From the NCBI GenBank assembly GCA_020847445.1, contig JADLBY010000098.1, positions 1 to 43,887 on the forward strand: DNA of 43,887 nucleotides, read 5' to 3'. Positions within the stretch are counted from its first letter, which is position 1, and each line of letters begins with the position of its first letter. This document shows, piece after piece, positions 18,298 through 27,827 of this stretch. The notes under the pieces were generated by a model. The model did no database searches. It worked only from the letters and a program-made list of their open reading frames with translations, and had not been told where the DNA came from. The translations under genes were made by a program, and so were the position numbers. Source of the DNA: Sphingomonadaceae bacterium. Its GTDB lineage: Bacteria > Pseudomonadota > Alphaproteobacteria > Sphingomonadales > Sphingomonadaceae.

Positions 18298-19038
18298 TCA
18301 GGCCGCCGCCGCTGCAGCAACGATGGGCAGAAATTTCTCCGCTTTCAGGCTGGCGCCGCCAATCAGGCCGCCGTCGACATTGGCAATGGCGAGCAGGCTG
18401 GCGGCGTTGTCTCCATTCATCGATCCGCCATAGAGAATGCGGATGGCATTGCCTTCTGCGCCAAAGCGGGCAACCAGCGCTGCGCGGATCGCGCCGTGCA
18501 TCGCGGCAACATCTTCGGTCGATGGAATACGCCCCGTGCCGATCGCCCAGACCGGTTCATAGGCTACCGACAGCCAGCTGCCCGTCGCCTGATCCGGAAG
18601 CGAACCGGCGAGTTGCCCGAGCACGACTGCCTCCGCCTGCCCGGCATCGCGTTCCGCCTCGGTCTCGCCCACACAAACGATCGCCGACAATCCGGCGGCC
18701 TGCGCAGCCAGCGCCTTGCCGCGCACATCTGCATCGCTTTCGCCCTGCGCAGCGCGCCGCTCGCTATGTCCGACAATCGTCAGTCTGGCCCCGGCATCGG
18801 CCAGCATTTCGGCGGAGATGCATCCGGTGTGCGCGCCTGAAACCGACATATGGCAATCCTGCCCGCCAATGGCCATGTCGGCGAACCGGCCTGCAGCCGG
18901 GCGGATCAGCAGCGCCGGAACGCATAATGCGGTATCGACCGCTGGATAAGCGGCAACCGCTTCGGTGATCGCGGCGATATCGTCCATCTGGGCAAACAGC
19001 CCGTTCATCTTCCAATTGCCTGCGATCAGCTTGCGCAT
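18298..19038 (-). CDS. tpiA: Triose-phosphate isomerase
   Basis: 246 aa TIM-barrel enzyme that interconverts dihydroxyacetone phosphate and glyceraldehyde 3-phosphate. The substrate-binding Asn and Lys are in GNWKMNG near the N-terminus, the electrophilic His in IVGHSERR, the catalytic Glu in VAYEPVWAIGTG, and the phosphate loop in LYGGSMNGDN and GGLIGGASL. It is divergent from the PpiD-like gene and is the probable first gene of a tpiA-secG unit. Confidence 0.97.
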   Translation of the reverse strand: MRKLIAGNWKMNGLFAQMDDIAAITEAVAAYPAVDTALCVPALLIRPAAGRFADMAIGGQDCHMSVSGAHTGCISAEMLADAGARLTIVGHSERRAAQGESDADVRGKALAAQAAGLSAIVCVGETEAERDAGQAEAVVLGQLAGSLPDQATGSWLSVAYEPVWAIGTGRIPSTEDVAAMHGAIRAALVARFGAEGNAIRILYGGSMNGDNAASLLAIANVDGGLIGGASLKAEKFLPIVAAAAAA

Positions 19039-19128
19039 CCAATATTCCTTATCACTGGGTCGAAGTTGCGGCGAATTCGATTCGGCCCGCTAGCAAATAG
19101 TGCTCGCAAAACCAAATGGCCTTCGCGC

Positions 19129-19157
19129 TTGATTGCCCGCCCTGCCCCGCCTAAAGC
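19129..19157 (+). promoter_or_regulatory. Possible sigma-70-type promoter for the PpiD-trp operon
   Basis: TTGATT (19129-19134), 17 nt, then TAAAGC (19152-19157), about 40 bp ahead of ATG 19196. The spacing is ideal but the -10 is weak. It is the best candidate I can see in the tpiA/ppiD divergent gap. Confidence 0.3.
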
Positions 19158-19195
19158 GAGCGCCAAACGGCCAAGCCAATTCAATCGGGACCAAT

Positions 19196-21139
19196 ATGAT
19201 CAGTTTCATCCGCAAGCTTTTGGGTTCACGCTGGGGCGCGATCATCGCGCTGATTTTCGTTGTCCTTGTCGGATTTGCCTTCGCGCTCGGCGATGTAACG
19301 GGTTCCAGCAGTTTTGGCGGACTCGGCCAGGGTCATATTGCAAGGGTCGGCGACAAGAAAATCGGTCTGGGCGAGTTTCAGGATCTGCTCGACAACAGCC
19401 TGCGCGCCGAACGCCGCGATAACCCGACACTCGACATGGCGAAATTTGTCGAGAGCGGCGGACTCGACGGCACGCTTGACCGCCTGATCAACCGCTATGC
19501 CCTGTCGGCTTTTGGTGAGGCGCATGGTGTCGCGGTCAGCAAGCGCCTGGTTGATTCCGAAATCCGCAAGCTGCCCAATGTAAACGGCCCTGATGGCAGG
19601 TTCAGCGAACAGGCGTTCCAGTCCTTCCTGCAAGGCATCGAACTGACCGAACAGATGATCCGTGACGATTTCACGCAGAATCTCTACGCCCAGCAAATCC
19701 TGCCGGTGGCGGGGGCCGGGGCGCCTGCCCCGAACGGCCTTGTGCTGCCTTATGCATCGCTGCTGCTCGAAAAGCGTGCGGGCAATGTCGCGCTGATCCC
19801 TTCGCAAGCCTTTCTTCCGACTGCCCCGGCGAGCGACGCGCAGTTGCAGGCCTATTATCGCGCCAATTCGGCCCGCTTCACCATCCCTGAAAAGCGCGCG
19901 ATCAGCTATGCGATTTTCGACGCGTCGATCGTTGATTCCAAATCCGACGCAACGACGCAGGAAATTGCCGATTATTACAAGGCCAATGCCCGGCAATATG
20001 CCGCATCGCAAACCCGCAACATCAGCCAGCTGGTTTTCCCGACCGAGGCGGCGGCCAAGGCCGCACTGGCCAAAATCTCCGGTGGGCAGTCCTTCTCGGC
20101 CGTCGCCAAAGAACTGGGTCTCAGCGCGACAGACAGCAACAATGTGACGCGTGAGGCGCTTGCCACATCCGCCTCCAAGGCCGTTGCCGACGCCGTCTTT
20201 GCCGCACAGTCGGGCACCACGGTGCAACCGACGCGCGGTGGGCTTGGCTGGTATGTTGTCAAAGTGAATGCGGTAAACCAGATTGCGGCGCGCCCGCTCG
20301 CATCGGTGAGCGGAGAGATCGCGAAAACCATCGCGACGCAGAAAAAGGCTGAACTTCTGTCCGACCTCACCTCTGAAATCGAGGATGAACTGGCGGGTGG
20401 GGCGACCATTGCCGATATGGCGAAAGCCAATGGCCTGAAGGTCGAAACCACGCCCAAATTGTTCGCCAATGGCCAGAACCCCGCATCCCCTGCTTACAAG
20501 CCGATTCCCGAAATGCAGCGCATCCTGCCGGCCGCCTTTGAAATGGAAAGCGATGGCGAAGCGCAGTTGATCGAGATCGTCCCCGGCGAGAAATTCGCCA
20601 TGGTTTCGGTCGCCGACTTTGAGGAAGCCGCGCCGCCGCCGCTGTCGGAAGTTCGCGATGTCGTGATGCAGCAATGGGCGCTGGCCGAGGGATCGAAAAA
20701 GGCAAAAGCCGTTGCCGAACAGGTGCAGCGCGCCGTTCTTGGCGGCAAGTCGCTTGCCGAGGCCATGGCTGCCGTCGGCACCCGCTTGCCGGGCGTCGAA
20801 AGCGTCTCCGGCAGCCGTATGGACCTGAACCGCCAGGGGCAACAAATGCCCCCGCCGCTGGCGATGATGTTTGCGATGAAGAAGGGCACTGCAAAGACGC
20901 TCGATGCGGGCGCAAACCGTGGCTGGTTCGTGGTGCATCTCAACCAGGTCATCAAGGGCGATGCCAGTGGCAACAAGGAACTGCTCGCCGGGCGGCAGCA
21001 GGAAATGCTGGGCCTGTTGCAGCAGGAATATGCCGCCCAGTTGATCAACGCTGCGCGCAGCGAAGTCGGTGTCAGCAAGAATGAAGGCGCGATCAAGGAT
21101 CTCCGCCGCCGCCTGACCAACCAGGACGCGGCACAGTAA
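19196..21139 (+). CDS. Membrane-anchored peptidyl-prolyl isomerase/chaperone, PpiD/SurA-like
   Basis: 647 aa. A short cytoplasmic N-terminus (MISFIRKLLGSRWG) is followed by one transmembrane helix (AIIALIFVVLVGFAFALG), a SurA_N-like helical domain, a parvulin-type rotamase domain (about residues 245-355, with RNISQLVFPTEAAAKAALAKI and GGLGWYVVKV), and a C-terminal helical chaperone part. It is expected to assist folding of outer-membrane and secreted proteins emerging from Sec. ATG 19196, preceded by CGGGA, is chosen because it sits immediately before the anchor helix. It is followed by trpE after 17 bp and is therefore probably co-transcribed with trp genes. Confidence 0.9.
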   Translation: MISFIRKLLGSRWGAIIALIFVVLVGFAFALGDVTGSSSFGGLGQGHIARVGDKKIGLGEFQDLLDNSLRAERRDNPTLDMAKFVESGGLDGTLDRLINRYALSAFGEAHGVAVSKRLVDSEIRKLPNVNGPDGRFSEQAFQSFLQGIELTEQMIRDDFTQNLYAQQILPVAGAGAPAPNGLVLPYASLLLEKRAGNVALIPSQAFLPTAPASDAQLQAYYRANSARFTIPEKRAISYAIFDASIVDSKSDATTQEIADYYKANARQYAASQTRNISQLVFPTEAAAKAALAKISGGQSFSAVAKELGLSATDSNNVTREALATSASKAVADAVFAAQSGTTVQPTRGGLGWYVVKVNAVNQIAARPLASVSGEIAKTIATQKKAELLSDLTSEIEDELAGGATIADMAKANGLKVETTPKLFANGQNPASPAYKPIPEMQRILPAAFEMESDGEAQLIEIVPGEKFAMVSVADFEEAAPPPLSEVRDVVMQQWALAEGSKKAKAVAEQVQRAVLGGKSLAEAMAAVGTRLPGVESVSGSRMDLNRQGQQMPPPLAMMFAMKKGTAKTLDAGANRGWFVVHLNQVIKGDASGNKELLAGRQQEMLGLLQQEYAAQLINAARSEVGVSKNEGAIKDLRRRLTNQDAAQ

Positions 21140-21156
21140 GGGCGAAGCGGGCAGGT

Positions 21157-22677
21157 ATGAACGACCACAGCCCTGCCCGCCCTGCCGATATTGCGCGCGC
21201 GCGGCTGGCGGCGGGCCAATCCGCCATCGTCTGGCGCGATCTGATTGCCGATACCGAAACCCCGGTGTCTGCGGCGCTCAAGCTGTTCGAGGCGGGACGC
21301 GGCGATTTCATCCTTGAATCGGTCGAAGGCGGCGCCGTGCGCGGGCGACACAGCCTGATCGGCCTTGCCCCCGATCTGGTCTTTCGCGCCGAGGGCGATC
21401 TGGCCGAAATCAACCGCAATTGGCAAACCGACCGGGCGGCCTTTGCGCCAAGCGGTGACGGTGCGCTCCCGTCGTTGCGCAAGCTGGTCGAGGCATGTCG
21501 TATCGATATGCCCGAAGGGCTTCCGGCGGCCTTTGCCTGCCTTGTCGGACATTTCGGCTATGAAACCATCGGCCTTGTCGAAAAGCTCCCGCGTCCGCCT
21601 GCCAATCCGATCGGCGTGCCCGATATGATGTTCGTGCGGCCAACGGTGGTGCTGGTGTTCGACCGGCTTGCCGACCGGCTCTATATCGCCGCCCCCATCT
21701 GGCCCGAAGGTGGCGATCCGGAGCGGTTGATCGAGGCGGCTTATGACAGGATCGACGCCACCGCCGCGAAGCTCGCGCAACCGGTGCCCACTGGCCAGAC
21801 GCATGCCGAACTGGCACCGCTGCCCGAGCCGACCGCAGCACTTGCGCCCGGCCAATATGAAAAGATGGTGCTGCGGGCGAAGGACTATATCGCAGCGGGT
21901 GACATATTCCAGGTGGTGCTCGCGCAGCGTTTCTCGCTGCCCTTCATCCTGCCGCCGGTCGATCTCTACCGCGCGCTGCGACGGATCAACCCCTCACCTT
22001 TCCTCTATTTCCTCGACATGCCGGGCTTTGCGCTGATCGGTTCAAGCCCGGAAATCCTGGTGCGCGTCCGCGACGGCGAAGTCACCATCCGCCCGATCGC
22101 AGGCACCCGCCCGCGCGGCAAGACCGCGCTCGAGGATGCCGAGAACCGCGACAGCCTGCTCGCCGATCCCAAGGAGCGCGCCGAGCATCTGATGCTGCTC
22201 GATCTCGGCCGCAACGATGTCGGCCGCGTCACCGAGGGCGGCAGCGTCACCGTGACGGACAGCTATATGGTCGAATTTTACAGCCATGTGATGCACATCG
22301 TTTCCAACGTCGTCGGCAGGCTGGCCAAGGGCAAAGATGCGCTCGACGCGCTGTTCGCGGGCTTCCCCGCTGGAACTGTATCGGGGGCGCCCAAGGTCCG
22401 CGCTTGCGAGATCATTGCTGAACTCGAGCCCGAAACACGCGGCGCTTACGCAGGCGGCGTCGGCTATTTCAGCCCCGACGGCAATATGGACAGCTGCATC
22501 GTGCTGCGCACCGGCATCGTCAAGGATGGCATGCTGCACGTGCAGGCGGGCGCGGGCATTGTCGCCGACAGCAATCCCGCCTATGAACAGCGCGAATGCG
22601 AGGCCAAGGCGGGCGCGCTGATGGCAGCCGCCCGCGAAGCCGTCCGCGTCGCGGGCGAGGCAGGGTTCGGACAATGA
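21157..22677 (+). CDS. trpE: Anthranilate synthase component I
   Basis: 506 aa. It converts chorismate to anthranilate with ammonia supplied by TrpG. The N-terminal feedback-binding motif is ILES in [15 protein letters not shown]. The chorismate-utilising domain has [34 protein letters not shown] and [16 protein letters not shown]. The presence of the ILES (LLES-like) motif suggests normal tryptophan feedback control. No leader-peptide attenuator is visible in the 17-bp gap upstream. Its stop overlaps the trpG start (ATGA). Confidence 0.97.
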   Translation: MNDHSPARPADIARARLAAGQSAIVWRDLIADTETPVSAALKLFEAGRGDFILESVEGGAVRGRHSLIGLAPDLVFRAEGDLAEINRNWQTDRAAFAPSGDGALPSLRKLVEACRIDMPEGLPAAFACLVGHFGYETIGLVEKLPRPPANPIGVPDMMFVRPTVVLVFDRLADRLYIAAPIWPEGGDPERLIEAAYDRIDATAAKLAQPVPTGQTHAELAPLPEPTAALAPGQYEKMVLRAKDYIAAGDIFQVVLAQRFSLPFILPPVDLYRALRRINPSPFLYFLDMPGFALIGSSPEILVRVRDGEVTIRPIAGTRPRGKTALEDAENRDSLLADPKERAEHLMLLDLGRNDVGRVTEGGSVTVTDSYMVEFYSHVMHIVSNVVGRLAKGKDALDALFAGFPAGTVSGAPKVRACEIIAELEPETRGAYAGGVGYFSPDGNMDSCIVLRTGIVKDGMLHVQAGAGIVADSNPAYEQRECEAKAGALMAAAREAVRVAGEAGFGQ

Positions 22678-23270
22678 GCAACAGCCGCATTCTCGTCATC
22701 GACAATTATGACAGCTTCACCTTCAACCTGGTGCATTATCTGCAGGAACTGGGTGCCGAGGTGGAGGTGGTGCGCAACGATGCCATTTCGGCAGGGCAGG
22801 CACTGTCGAGTGGTGCGCAGGCCTTCCTGCTCTCACCCGGCCCGTGCACGCCCAACGAAGCCGGTATCTGCCTCGATATGGTCGCTGCCTGTGCGGAGGC
22901 GAAAAAGCCGCTGCTCGGCGTTTGCCTCGGCCATCAGACCATCGGCCAGTATTTCGGTGGCAAGGTGGTGCGCGGCGGCCTGATGCATGGCAAGACCAGC
23001 CCCGTCAGCCATGATGGCAGCGGGCTGTTCACGGGCCTCCCCTCCCCCTTCACCGCAACACGCTATCACTCGCTGATCGTTGAAAATATTCCCGAAAAGC
23101 TGATCGTCAACGCGACCAGCGACGACGGCCATGTCATGGGATTCCGGCACAGGGAACTGCCCATCCACGGCGTGCAGTTCCACCCTGAAAGCATCGCCAC
23201 CGAACATGGCCATGCGATGCTGGCGAATTTCATGGCGATAGCCGGAATGGCGCCGAAGGAGCGGGTGTGA
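22674..23270 (+). CDS. trpG: Anthranilate synthase component II (glutamine amidotransferase)
   Basis: 198 aa class I amidotransferase that delivers ammonia to TrpE. The N-terminus [18 protein letters not shown], nucleophile Cys in [21 protein letters not shown], and the His-Glu pair in GVQFHPESI are all present. The ATGA overlap with trpE gives equal coupled translation. It could also serve PabB in folate synthesis, as in several bacteria with a single amidotransferase; this cannot be decided here. Confidence 0.96.
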   Translation: MSNSRILVIDNYDSFTFNLVHYLQELGAEVEVVRNDAISAGQALSSGAQAFLLSPGPCTPNEAGICLDMVAACAEAKKPLLGVCLGHQTIGQYFGGKVVRGGLMHGKTSPVSHDGSGLFTGLPSPFTATRYHSLIVENIPEKLIVNATSDDGHVMGFRHRELPIHGVQFHPESIATEHGHAMLANFMAIAGMAPKERV

Positions 23271-23293
23271 ATAGTCCTTCCTTTCGCGGCTCG

Positions 23294-23333
23294 GCGGCTT
23301 TGCGCGCCATAAAATTGACTCGCGCAAAGCCGC
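23294..23333. repeat. 13-bp perfect inverted repeat between trpG and trpD
   Basis: GCGGCTTTGCGCG (23294-23306) and CGCGCAAAGCCGC (23321-23333) surround a 14-bp AT-rich loop. The right arm continues as AAAGACGCAAAG, a sequence family I know as a frequent dispersed intergenic repeat in sphingomonads. It fills most of the only sizeable gap (91 bp) in the trp operon. It could reduce downstream expression or stabilise the trpEG message. Confidence 0.65.
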
Positions 23334-23361
23334 AAAGACGCAAAGAATTTGGATACACTTC

Positions 23362-24351
23362 ATGCTGAGCGTGGACGAATCCGAGGCCCTGTTCGGGCAA
23401 ATGCTCGACGGCGAAATGTCCGATGCCGACATCAAGGCCATGCTGATCGACATCACCGAGCGCGACGAAACGTCGGAGGAAATCGCGGGCGCGATCCGCG
23501 CCATGCGGGCGCGCATGATCCGCGTGGCGGCCCCTGCAGGCGCCATCGATGTTTGTGGCACCGGCGGCGACGGGGCACACAGCCTCAATGTCTCGACCGC
23601 GGTCGCCATCACTGTCGCCGCCTGCGATGTGCCCGTCGCCAAGCATGGCAACCGCGCGGCATCATCGAAAGCGGGCGGTGCCGATACGCTGGAAGCGCTG
23701 GGCCTCAAGCTCGACCGCGCCGCCGAAACTGCCGAACAAACGCTCGCCGATCTCGGCATCGCCTTTCTCTTTGCGCAGAAATATCACCCCGCGCTCGGCC
23801 GCCTTGCCCCGATCCGCAAGGAAATCGGGCGACGCACCATCTTCAACCTGTGCGGCCCGGCGTGCAACCCTGCCGCCGTAAAGCGCCAGTTGATCGGCGT
23901 CGCACGACCCGATTTCCTGCCGGTTTATGCAGCGGCACTCGACATGCTGGGCTATGAGGATGCGATGCTGGTGGCGGGTGATGAACCGCTCGACGAACTG
24001 TCGATTTCCGGCCCGAGCAGTTTTGTGCGGATTGGCACGGGCCTGCGATCCTTGCCCGATGCCGGACTGAATCGCATCACCCCGGAAGACGCCATGCTTC
24101 CCCGCCACCCGGCAGAGGCGCTGCGCGGCGGCGACGCGCATTACAACGCCGAAGCCCTCCGCCGTTTGCTCGCTGGCACACAGGAAACCGCACAGGATCG
24201 CGCCTATCGCGACGCCGTCCTCTTCAACACCGCCGCTGCACTGATGGTCGCGGGGCATGTGGACGATTGGCGGGCGGGCGTCGAAGAAGCCGCCGAGGCT
24301 ATCGACAAAGGGCTGGCAAAGGCTTTGCTCGATTGCTGGGTTAAATTCTGA
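23362..24351 (+). CDS. trpD: Anthranilate phosphoribosyltransferase
   Basis: 329 aa. It joins anthranilate to PRPP to give N-phosphoribosylanthranilate. The PRPP-binding loop is [18 protein letters not shown], followed by [23 protein letters not shown] and [16 protein letters not shown], all strongly conserved. ATG 23362 lies after the intergenic palindrome and gives a slightly short N-terminal helix region. The stop TGA shares its last base with the trpC ATG. Confidence 0.96.
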   Translation: MLSVDESEALFGQMLDGEMSDADIKAMLIDITERDETSEEIAGAIRAMRARMIRVAAPAGAIDVCGTGGDGAHSLNVSTAVAITVAACDVPVAKHGNRAASSKAGGADTLEALGLKLDRAAETAEQTLADLGIAFLFAQKYHPALGRLAPIRKEIGRRTIFNLCGPACNPAAVKRQLIGVARPDFLPVYAAALDMLGYEDAMLVAGDEPLDELSISGPSSFVRIGTGLRSLPDAGLNRITPEDAMLPRHPAEALRGGDAHYNAEALRRLLAGTQETAQDRAYRDAVLFNTAAALMVAGHVDDWRAGVEEAAEAIDKGLAKALLDCWVKF

Positions 24352-25127
24352 TGACCGACAAGCTTACCGAAATCTGCACCACCAAGCGCGAAGAGGTTGC
24401 TGCGCGCAAGCCTATGGGCCTGACGCGCTGGCCTGCCCCTTCACCCGTTCGCGGGTTTGAGGCGGCGTTGCGCACCAGGGCCGAAACCGGCTTCGCCCTG
24501 ATTGCCGAAATCAAAAAGGCCAGTCCCTCCAAGGGTCTGATCCGCGCCGATTTCGATCCGCCTGCCCATGCCCGCGCCTATGCGGCGGGTGGTGCTGCCT
24601 GCCTGTCGGTGCTAACCGACGCGCCCTATTTTCAGGGGCATGAGGACTATCTGATCGCCGCGCGCGCGGCCTGCGACCTGCCTGTCATCCGCAAGGATTT
24701 CATGGTCGACCCATGGCAATGCGCCGAGGCGCGGGCGATGGGGGCGGACGCGATCCTGATCATCGTCGCCGCGCTTGATGATGGCACGATGGCGGAAATC
24801 GAGGCGGTCGCGCGCGAACAGGGCCTGGACGTGCTGGTCGAGGTGCATGACGAGGCCGAAATGGAGCGCGCGCTCACCCGCCTGAACTCACGGCTGATCG
24901 GCGTCAACAACCGCAATCTCAAAACCTTCGAGGTCGATCTGGGCACCACCGAGCGGTTGGCGGCTATGGTGCCTGATGATGTATTGCTGGTGTGCGAGAG
25001 CGGGATTACTACCCATGCCGATTGCCTGCGCATGGCACAGAGCGGGGTGCGCACCTTCCTCGTTGGTGAAAGCCTGATGCGGCAGGCCGATGTCGAGGCA
25101 GCGACGAGGGCTTTGTTGTTAGGTTGA
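24351..25127 (+). CDS. trpC: Indole-3-glycerol phosphate synthase
   Basis: 258 aa TIM barrel that closes the indole ring in tryptophan synthesis. Motifs: the catalytic Lys in [57 protein letters not shown] and VCESGI. It is monofunctional, with no TrpF fusion. The start overlaps the trpD stop by one base. trpF, trpB and trpA are not in the window, so the pathway is split, as is usual in alphaproteobacteria. Confidence 0.97.
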   Translation: MTDKLTEICTTKREEVAARKPMGLTRWPAPSPVRGFEAALRTRAETGFALIAEIKKASPSKGLIRADFDPPAHARAYAAGGAACLSVLTDAPYFQGHEDYLIAARAACDLPVIRKDFMVDPWQCAEARAMGADAILIIVAALDDGTMAEIEAVAREQGLDVLVEVHDEAEMERALTRLNSRLIGVNNRNLKTFEVDLGTTERLAAMVPDDVLLVCESGITTHADCLRMAQSGVRTFLVGESLMRQADVEAATRALLLG

Positions 25128-25130
25128 ATC

Positions 25131-25391
25131 ATGGGAGACCGGACCAATCGCGCTACTCTGCTGAAGCCAGATCAGCTTTATTGGGTTGTCGAAAGTACGG
25201 GGCTAACGGGCAAATTTGGTCTCACACAAGGTCAGGTCGTAAAATTTCTGGATTGCAAATATAGCCCTTACGATGGCGGTTATGCGTACAGGTTCAGCAC
25301 ATCAGCCGGTGACGAAAGGATATTTTTCCTGCACGACGACGAAGAGCAATCGATTTTGTTGACCGTTTTCGAGGAAGTGAGGGATCCATGA
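25131..25391 (+). CDS. Small protein of unknown function between trpC and moaC
   Basis: 86 aa, unrecognised. It begins 3 bp after the trpC stop and its own stop overlaps the moaC start (ATGA), which supports real, coupled translation. The protein is acidic at the C-terminus ([22 protein letters not shown]) and has a beta-rich look ([36 protein letters not shown]), like a small barrel. There is no signal peptide, membrane segment or cysteine pair. Its DNA is visibly less GC-rich than its neighbours, with AT-ending codons such as aaatttctg and atatttttc, which suggests recent acquisition. I do not assign a function. Confidence 0.7.
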   Translation: MGDRTNRATLLKPDQLYWVVESTGLTGKFGLTQGQVVKFLDCKYSPYDGGYAYRFSTSAGDERIFFLHDDEEQSILLTVFEEVRDP

Positions 25392-25858
25392 CCAAACTCA
25401 CCCATCTAGACGAAGCCGGCAATGCCGCGATGGTCGATATTTCCGCCAAAGACGCAACCGTGCGCGAGGCCGTGGCCGAAGGACGCATCACCATGTCCGC
25501 CGAGGCGCTGGCGGCGGTGCGCGCGGGCGCGGTGAAGAAGGGCGATGTGCTCGCCACCGCCCGCATTGCAGGCATCATGGCGGCGAAAAAGACCAGCGAT
25601 CTGATCCCGCTTTGCCACCCGCTCGCGCTCTCCAAGGTCGCGGTCGATTTCGAATTTGAGGATGGCGGCATCCGCGTCGTCACGCTCGCACGGCTTTCGG
25701 GGCAGACCGGGGTGGAAATGGAGGCGCTGACCGCCGCGACGGTCGCGCTGCTCACCATTTATGATATGGCAAAGGCGCTGGACAAGGCAATGCTGATTTC
25801 GGACGTGCGGCTGCTATCCAAAAGCGGCGGCAAATCCGGCGACTGGCACGCAGCATGA
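25388..25858 (+). CDS. moaC: Cyclic pyranopterin monophosphate synthase
   Basis: 156 aa. It forms cyclic pyranopterin monophosphate from the MoaA product in molybdenum cofactor synthesis. Conserved features: [36 protein letters not shown], and [28 protein letters not shown] with the active-site residues. The ATGA overlaps at both ends (small unknown gene before, moeA after) indicate tight coupling. MoaA and MoaE are not in the window. Confidence 0.97.
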   Translation: MTKLTHLDEAGNAAMVDISAKDATVREAVAEGRITMSAEALAAVRAGAVKKGDVLATARIAGIMAAKKTSDLIPLCHPLALSKVAVDFEFEDGGIRVVTLARLSGQTGVEMEALTAATVALLTIYDMAKALDKAMLISDVRLLSKSGGKSGDWHAA

Positions 25859-27033
25859 TCAGCGTCGAGGAAGCGCAGGCGCGGATTTTTGCGCTCAAAC
25901 CGCCGGTCGGAACCGAAAGGCTGCCGCTGGCCGAAGCAGCAGGACGCTGGGCAGCCGAGGATGTGGTCGCGCTGCGCACCCAGCCTGCGCGCGATCTTTC
26001 GGCGATGGATGGTTATGCCATCCGTTTTGCCGATGCCGCCGGACCATGGACGGTGATAGGCGAAAGCGCGGCGGGCAAGCAATATACCGGCGCGGTTGGC
26101 GCGGGTGAGGCGGTGCGGATCTTCACCGGGTCCGTGGTGCCGCAGGGTGCAGATACCGTCATCATTCAGGAAAATGTGGAGCGTACGGACACCCTGGTTA
26201 CGCTGTCGGGCGACGCTCCGAAAAAGGCGGGGCAAAATGTGCGCGTGAAGGGCGGCGATTTTGTCGCGGGGGCGGTCGTGGTGCCCAGGGGTGCCGAACT
26301 GCACGCACGGCATCTCGCGCTGGCGGCGATGGCGGGGCATGGCACGCTTCTGGTGCACCGCAAGCTCCGGATCGCCCTGGTTTCTACCGGCGATGAACTT
26401 GTCGCACCGGGCGAAGCTTGCGCAGAGGATCAGATACCCGCGTCAAATGGGGTGATGCTCGCGGCGATGGTGCGCGGCCTGCCCGTCGAATTGAGCGAGT
26501 ATCCGGCAGTGGAGGACGATCTTGACGCGCTGACGCGGCAATTTCGTGCGCTCGCCGATCAGGACATCATCGTCACCACAGGCGGCGCCTCAGTGGGCGA
26601 TCACGACCTGATCGTGCCTGCCCTGAAGGCGGCTGGCGGAGAGATCGTTTTCTGGAAAATCGCGATGCGCCCCGGAAAGCCGGTCATCGCCGGACGGCTG
26701 GGCGCAGCTGTCACGCTCGGCCTGCCGGGCAATCCGGTGTCGGCCTTTGTCACCGCGATGCTGTATCTGCGTCCGCTGATCGCCCATCTTTGCGGGGCTT
26801 CGGCACCGCTGCCGCAGCGACTCGCCGCGAAAACCGGCGTTGATCTGCCGCCCAACGGTCCGCGCACAGACCATATGCGGGCAAAGCTCGTCGATGGAAA
26901 ATTGATGCCGGTCGGCGTAAATGACAGTGCGATGCTTGCCGCGCTTTCTGATGCTAATGCATTGATAATACGAGAGTCCGATGCAGCGTTCACGCCCGCC
27001 GGGAGCGAGGTTCCCTATTATGCGCTGGCATAA
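25855..27033 (+). CDS. moeA: Molybdopterin molybdenumtransferase
   Basis: 392 aa. It inserts molybdate into adenylylated molybdopterin. Domain order: N-terminal linker with [13 protein letters not shown], domain with [20 protein letters not shown], central MoCF-fold domain with VSTGDELV and [24 protein letters not shown], and a small C-terminal beta domain. It overlaps moaC by four bases. It is the last gene before the lexA promoter, which begins 26 bp after its stop. Confidence 0.96.
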   Translation: MISVEEAQARIFALKPPVGTERLPLAEAAGRWAAEDVVALRTQPARDLSAMDGYAIRFADAAGPWTVIGESAAGKQYTGAVGAGEAVRIFTGSVVPQGADTVIIQENVERTDTLVTLSGDAPKKAGQNVRVKGGDFVAGAVVVPRGAELHARHLALAAMAGHGTLLVHRKLRIALVSTGDELVAPGEACAEDQIPASNGVMLAAMVRGLPVELSEYPAVEDDLDALTRQFRALADQDIIVTTGGASVGDHDLIVPALKAAGGEIVFWKIAMRPGKPVIAGRLGAAVTLGLPGNPVSAFVTAMLYLRPLIAHLCGASAPLPQRLAAKTGVDLPPNGPRTDHMRAKLVDGKLMPVGVNDSAMLAALSDANALIIRESDAAFTPAGSEVPYYALA

Positions 27034-27059
27034 GCGGCATGTTTCTGCATGACAGACAC

Positions 27060-27089
27060 TTGACAAGCGCCCTATTTGTTTCCTAATCG
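27060..27089 (+). promoter_or_regulatory. lexA promoter
   Basis: A perfect -35 TTGACA (27060-27065), then 18 nt, then TAATCG (27084-27089). It starts 26 bp after moeA and its -10 abuts the SOS box, so LexA bound there would block RNA polymerase. Confidence 0.55.
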
Positions 27090-27103
27090 TTCCACATCTG
27101 TTC
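27089..27103 (+). promoter_or_regulatory. SOS box (LexA operator)
   Basis: GTTC-CACATCT-GTTC is an exact match to the alphaproteobacterial direct-repeat LexA site GTTC-N7-GTTC. It is 20 bp ahead of the lexA ATG and next to the -10, indicating autorepression released by DNA damage. Confidence 0.85.
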
Positions 27104-27122
27104 AACAGCATTGGAACAAACC

Positions 27123-27827
27123 ATGTTGACCGCCAAGCAGCATTCGCTCCTCATGTTCATCCACGAACGGCTGGAAGCGACCGGAATCTCGCCATCGTTC
27201 GAGGAGATGAAGGAGGCGCTCGACCTCAAGAGCAAATCCGGTGTCCACCGCCTCATCGGCGCGCTGGAAGAACGCGGCTTTCTGCGCCGCCTTCCCAACC
27301 GCGCCCGTGCGCTTGAGGTGATGAAGATGCCCGATGGCGGCTCGGCGCGCGGATTGTCGAAAGACGAAGCGGTGAACAACAAGGTCGTCAGCATCACCGA
27401 CCACCGCCCTGCCCCGGCGAAAGCCTTGCCGGTCGCGGCAAATGATGTGATCGAAATCCCGCTGCACGGAAAAATTGCCGCTGGCGTGCCGATCGAAGCG
27501 CTTGAGGGCCAGAATTCATTGTCGGTGCCGATGGCATTGCTTGGATCGGGCGAACATTATGCGCTTGAGGTATCGGGTGACTCGATGGTCGAAGCCGGCA
27601 TCCTCGATGGTGACTATGCCCTCATCCGCAAGACGCAGACGGCGCGCGATGGCGAAATCATTGTCGCTCTGGTTCGCGGGGAAGAGGCGACACTCAAATA
27701 TCTCCGCCGCGAAAATGGCCGCATCCGCCTCGATCCGGCAAATAGCAGCTACGACCCGCAATATTATGATGCGAGCGAGGTTGAAGTGCAGGGGCGGCTT
27801 GCCGGGCTGCTCCGCCGCTATCACTGA
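27123..27827 (+). CDS. lexA: LexA repressor
   Basis: 234 aa SOS repressor and self-cleaving protease. An N-terminal winged helix occupies about 1-65 ([42 protein letters not shown]). The cleavage site is Ala120-Gly121 in [10 protein letters not shown], with catalytic Ser154 in SGDSMVEAG and Lys192 in EATLKYL. ATG 27123 is chosen over TTG 27111 because the protein then begins at the family MLTxKQ motif. Autoregulation is shown by the SOS box 20 bp upstream. The last 134 nt overlap the antisense 3' end of comEC. Confidence 0.97.
   Translation: MLTAKQHSLLMFIHERLEATGISPSFEEMKEALDLKSKSGVHRLIGALEERGFLRRLPNRARALEVMKMPDGGSARGLSKDEAVNNKVVSITDHRPAPAKALPVAANDVIEIPLHGKIAAGVPIEALEGQNSLSVPMALLGSGEHYALEVSGDSMVEAGILDGDYALIRKTQTARDGEIIVALVRGEEATLKYLRRENGRIRLDPANSSYDPQYYDASEVEVQGRLAGLLRRYH

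Noticed and set aside
19226-20938. 570-codon frame antisense to the PpiD-like gene
   Set aside because: The PpiD-like frame has a signal anchor and rotamase domain; the antisense product has none.
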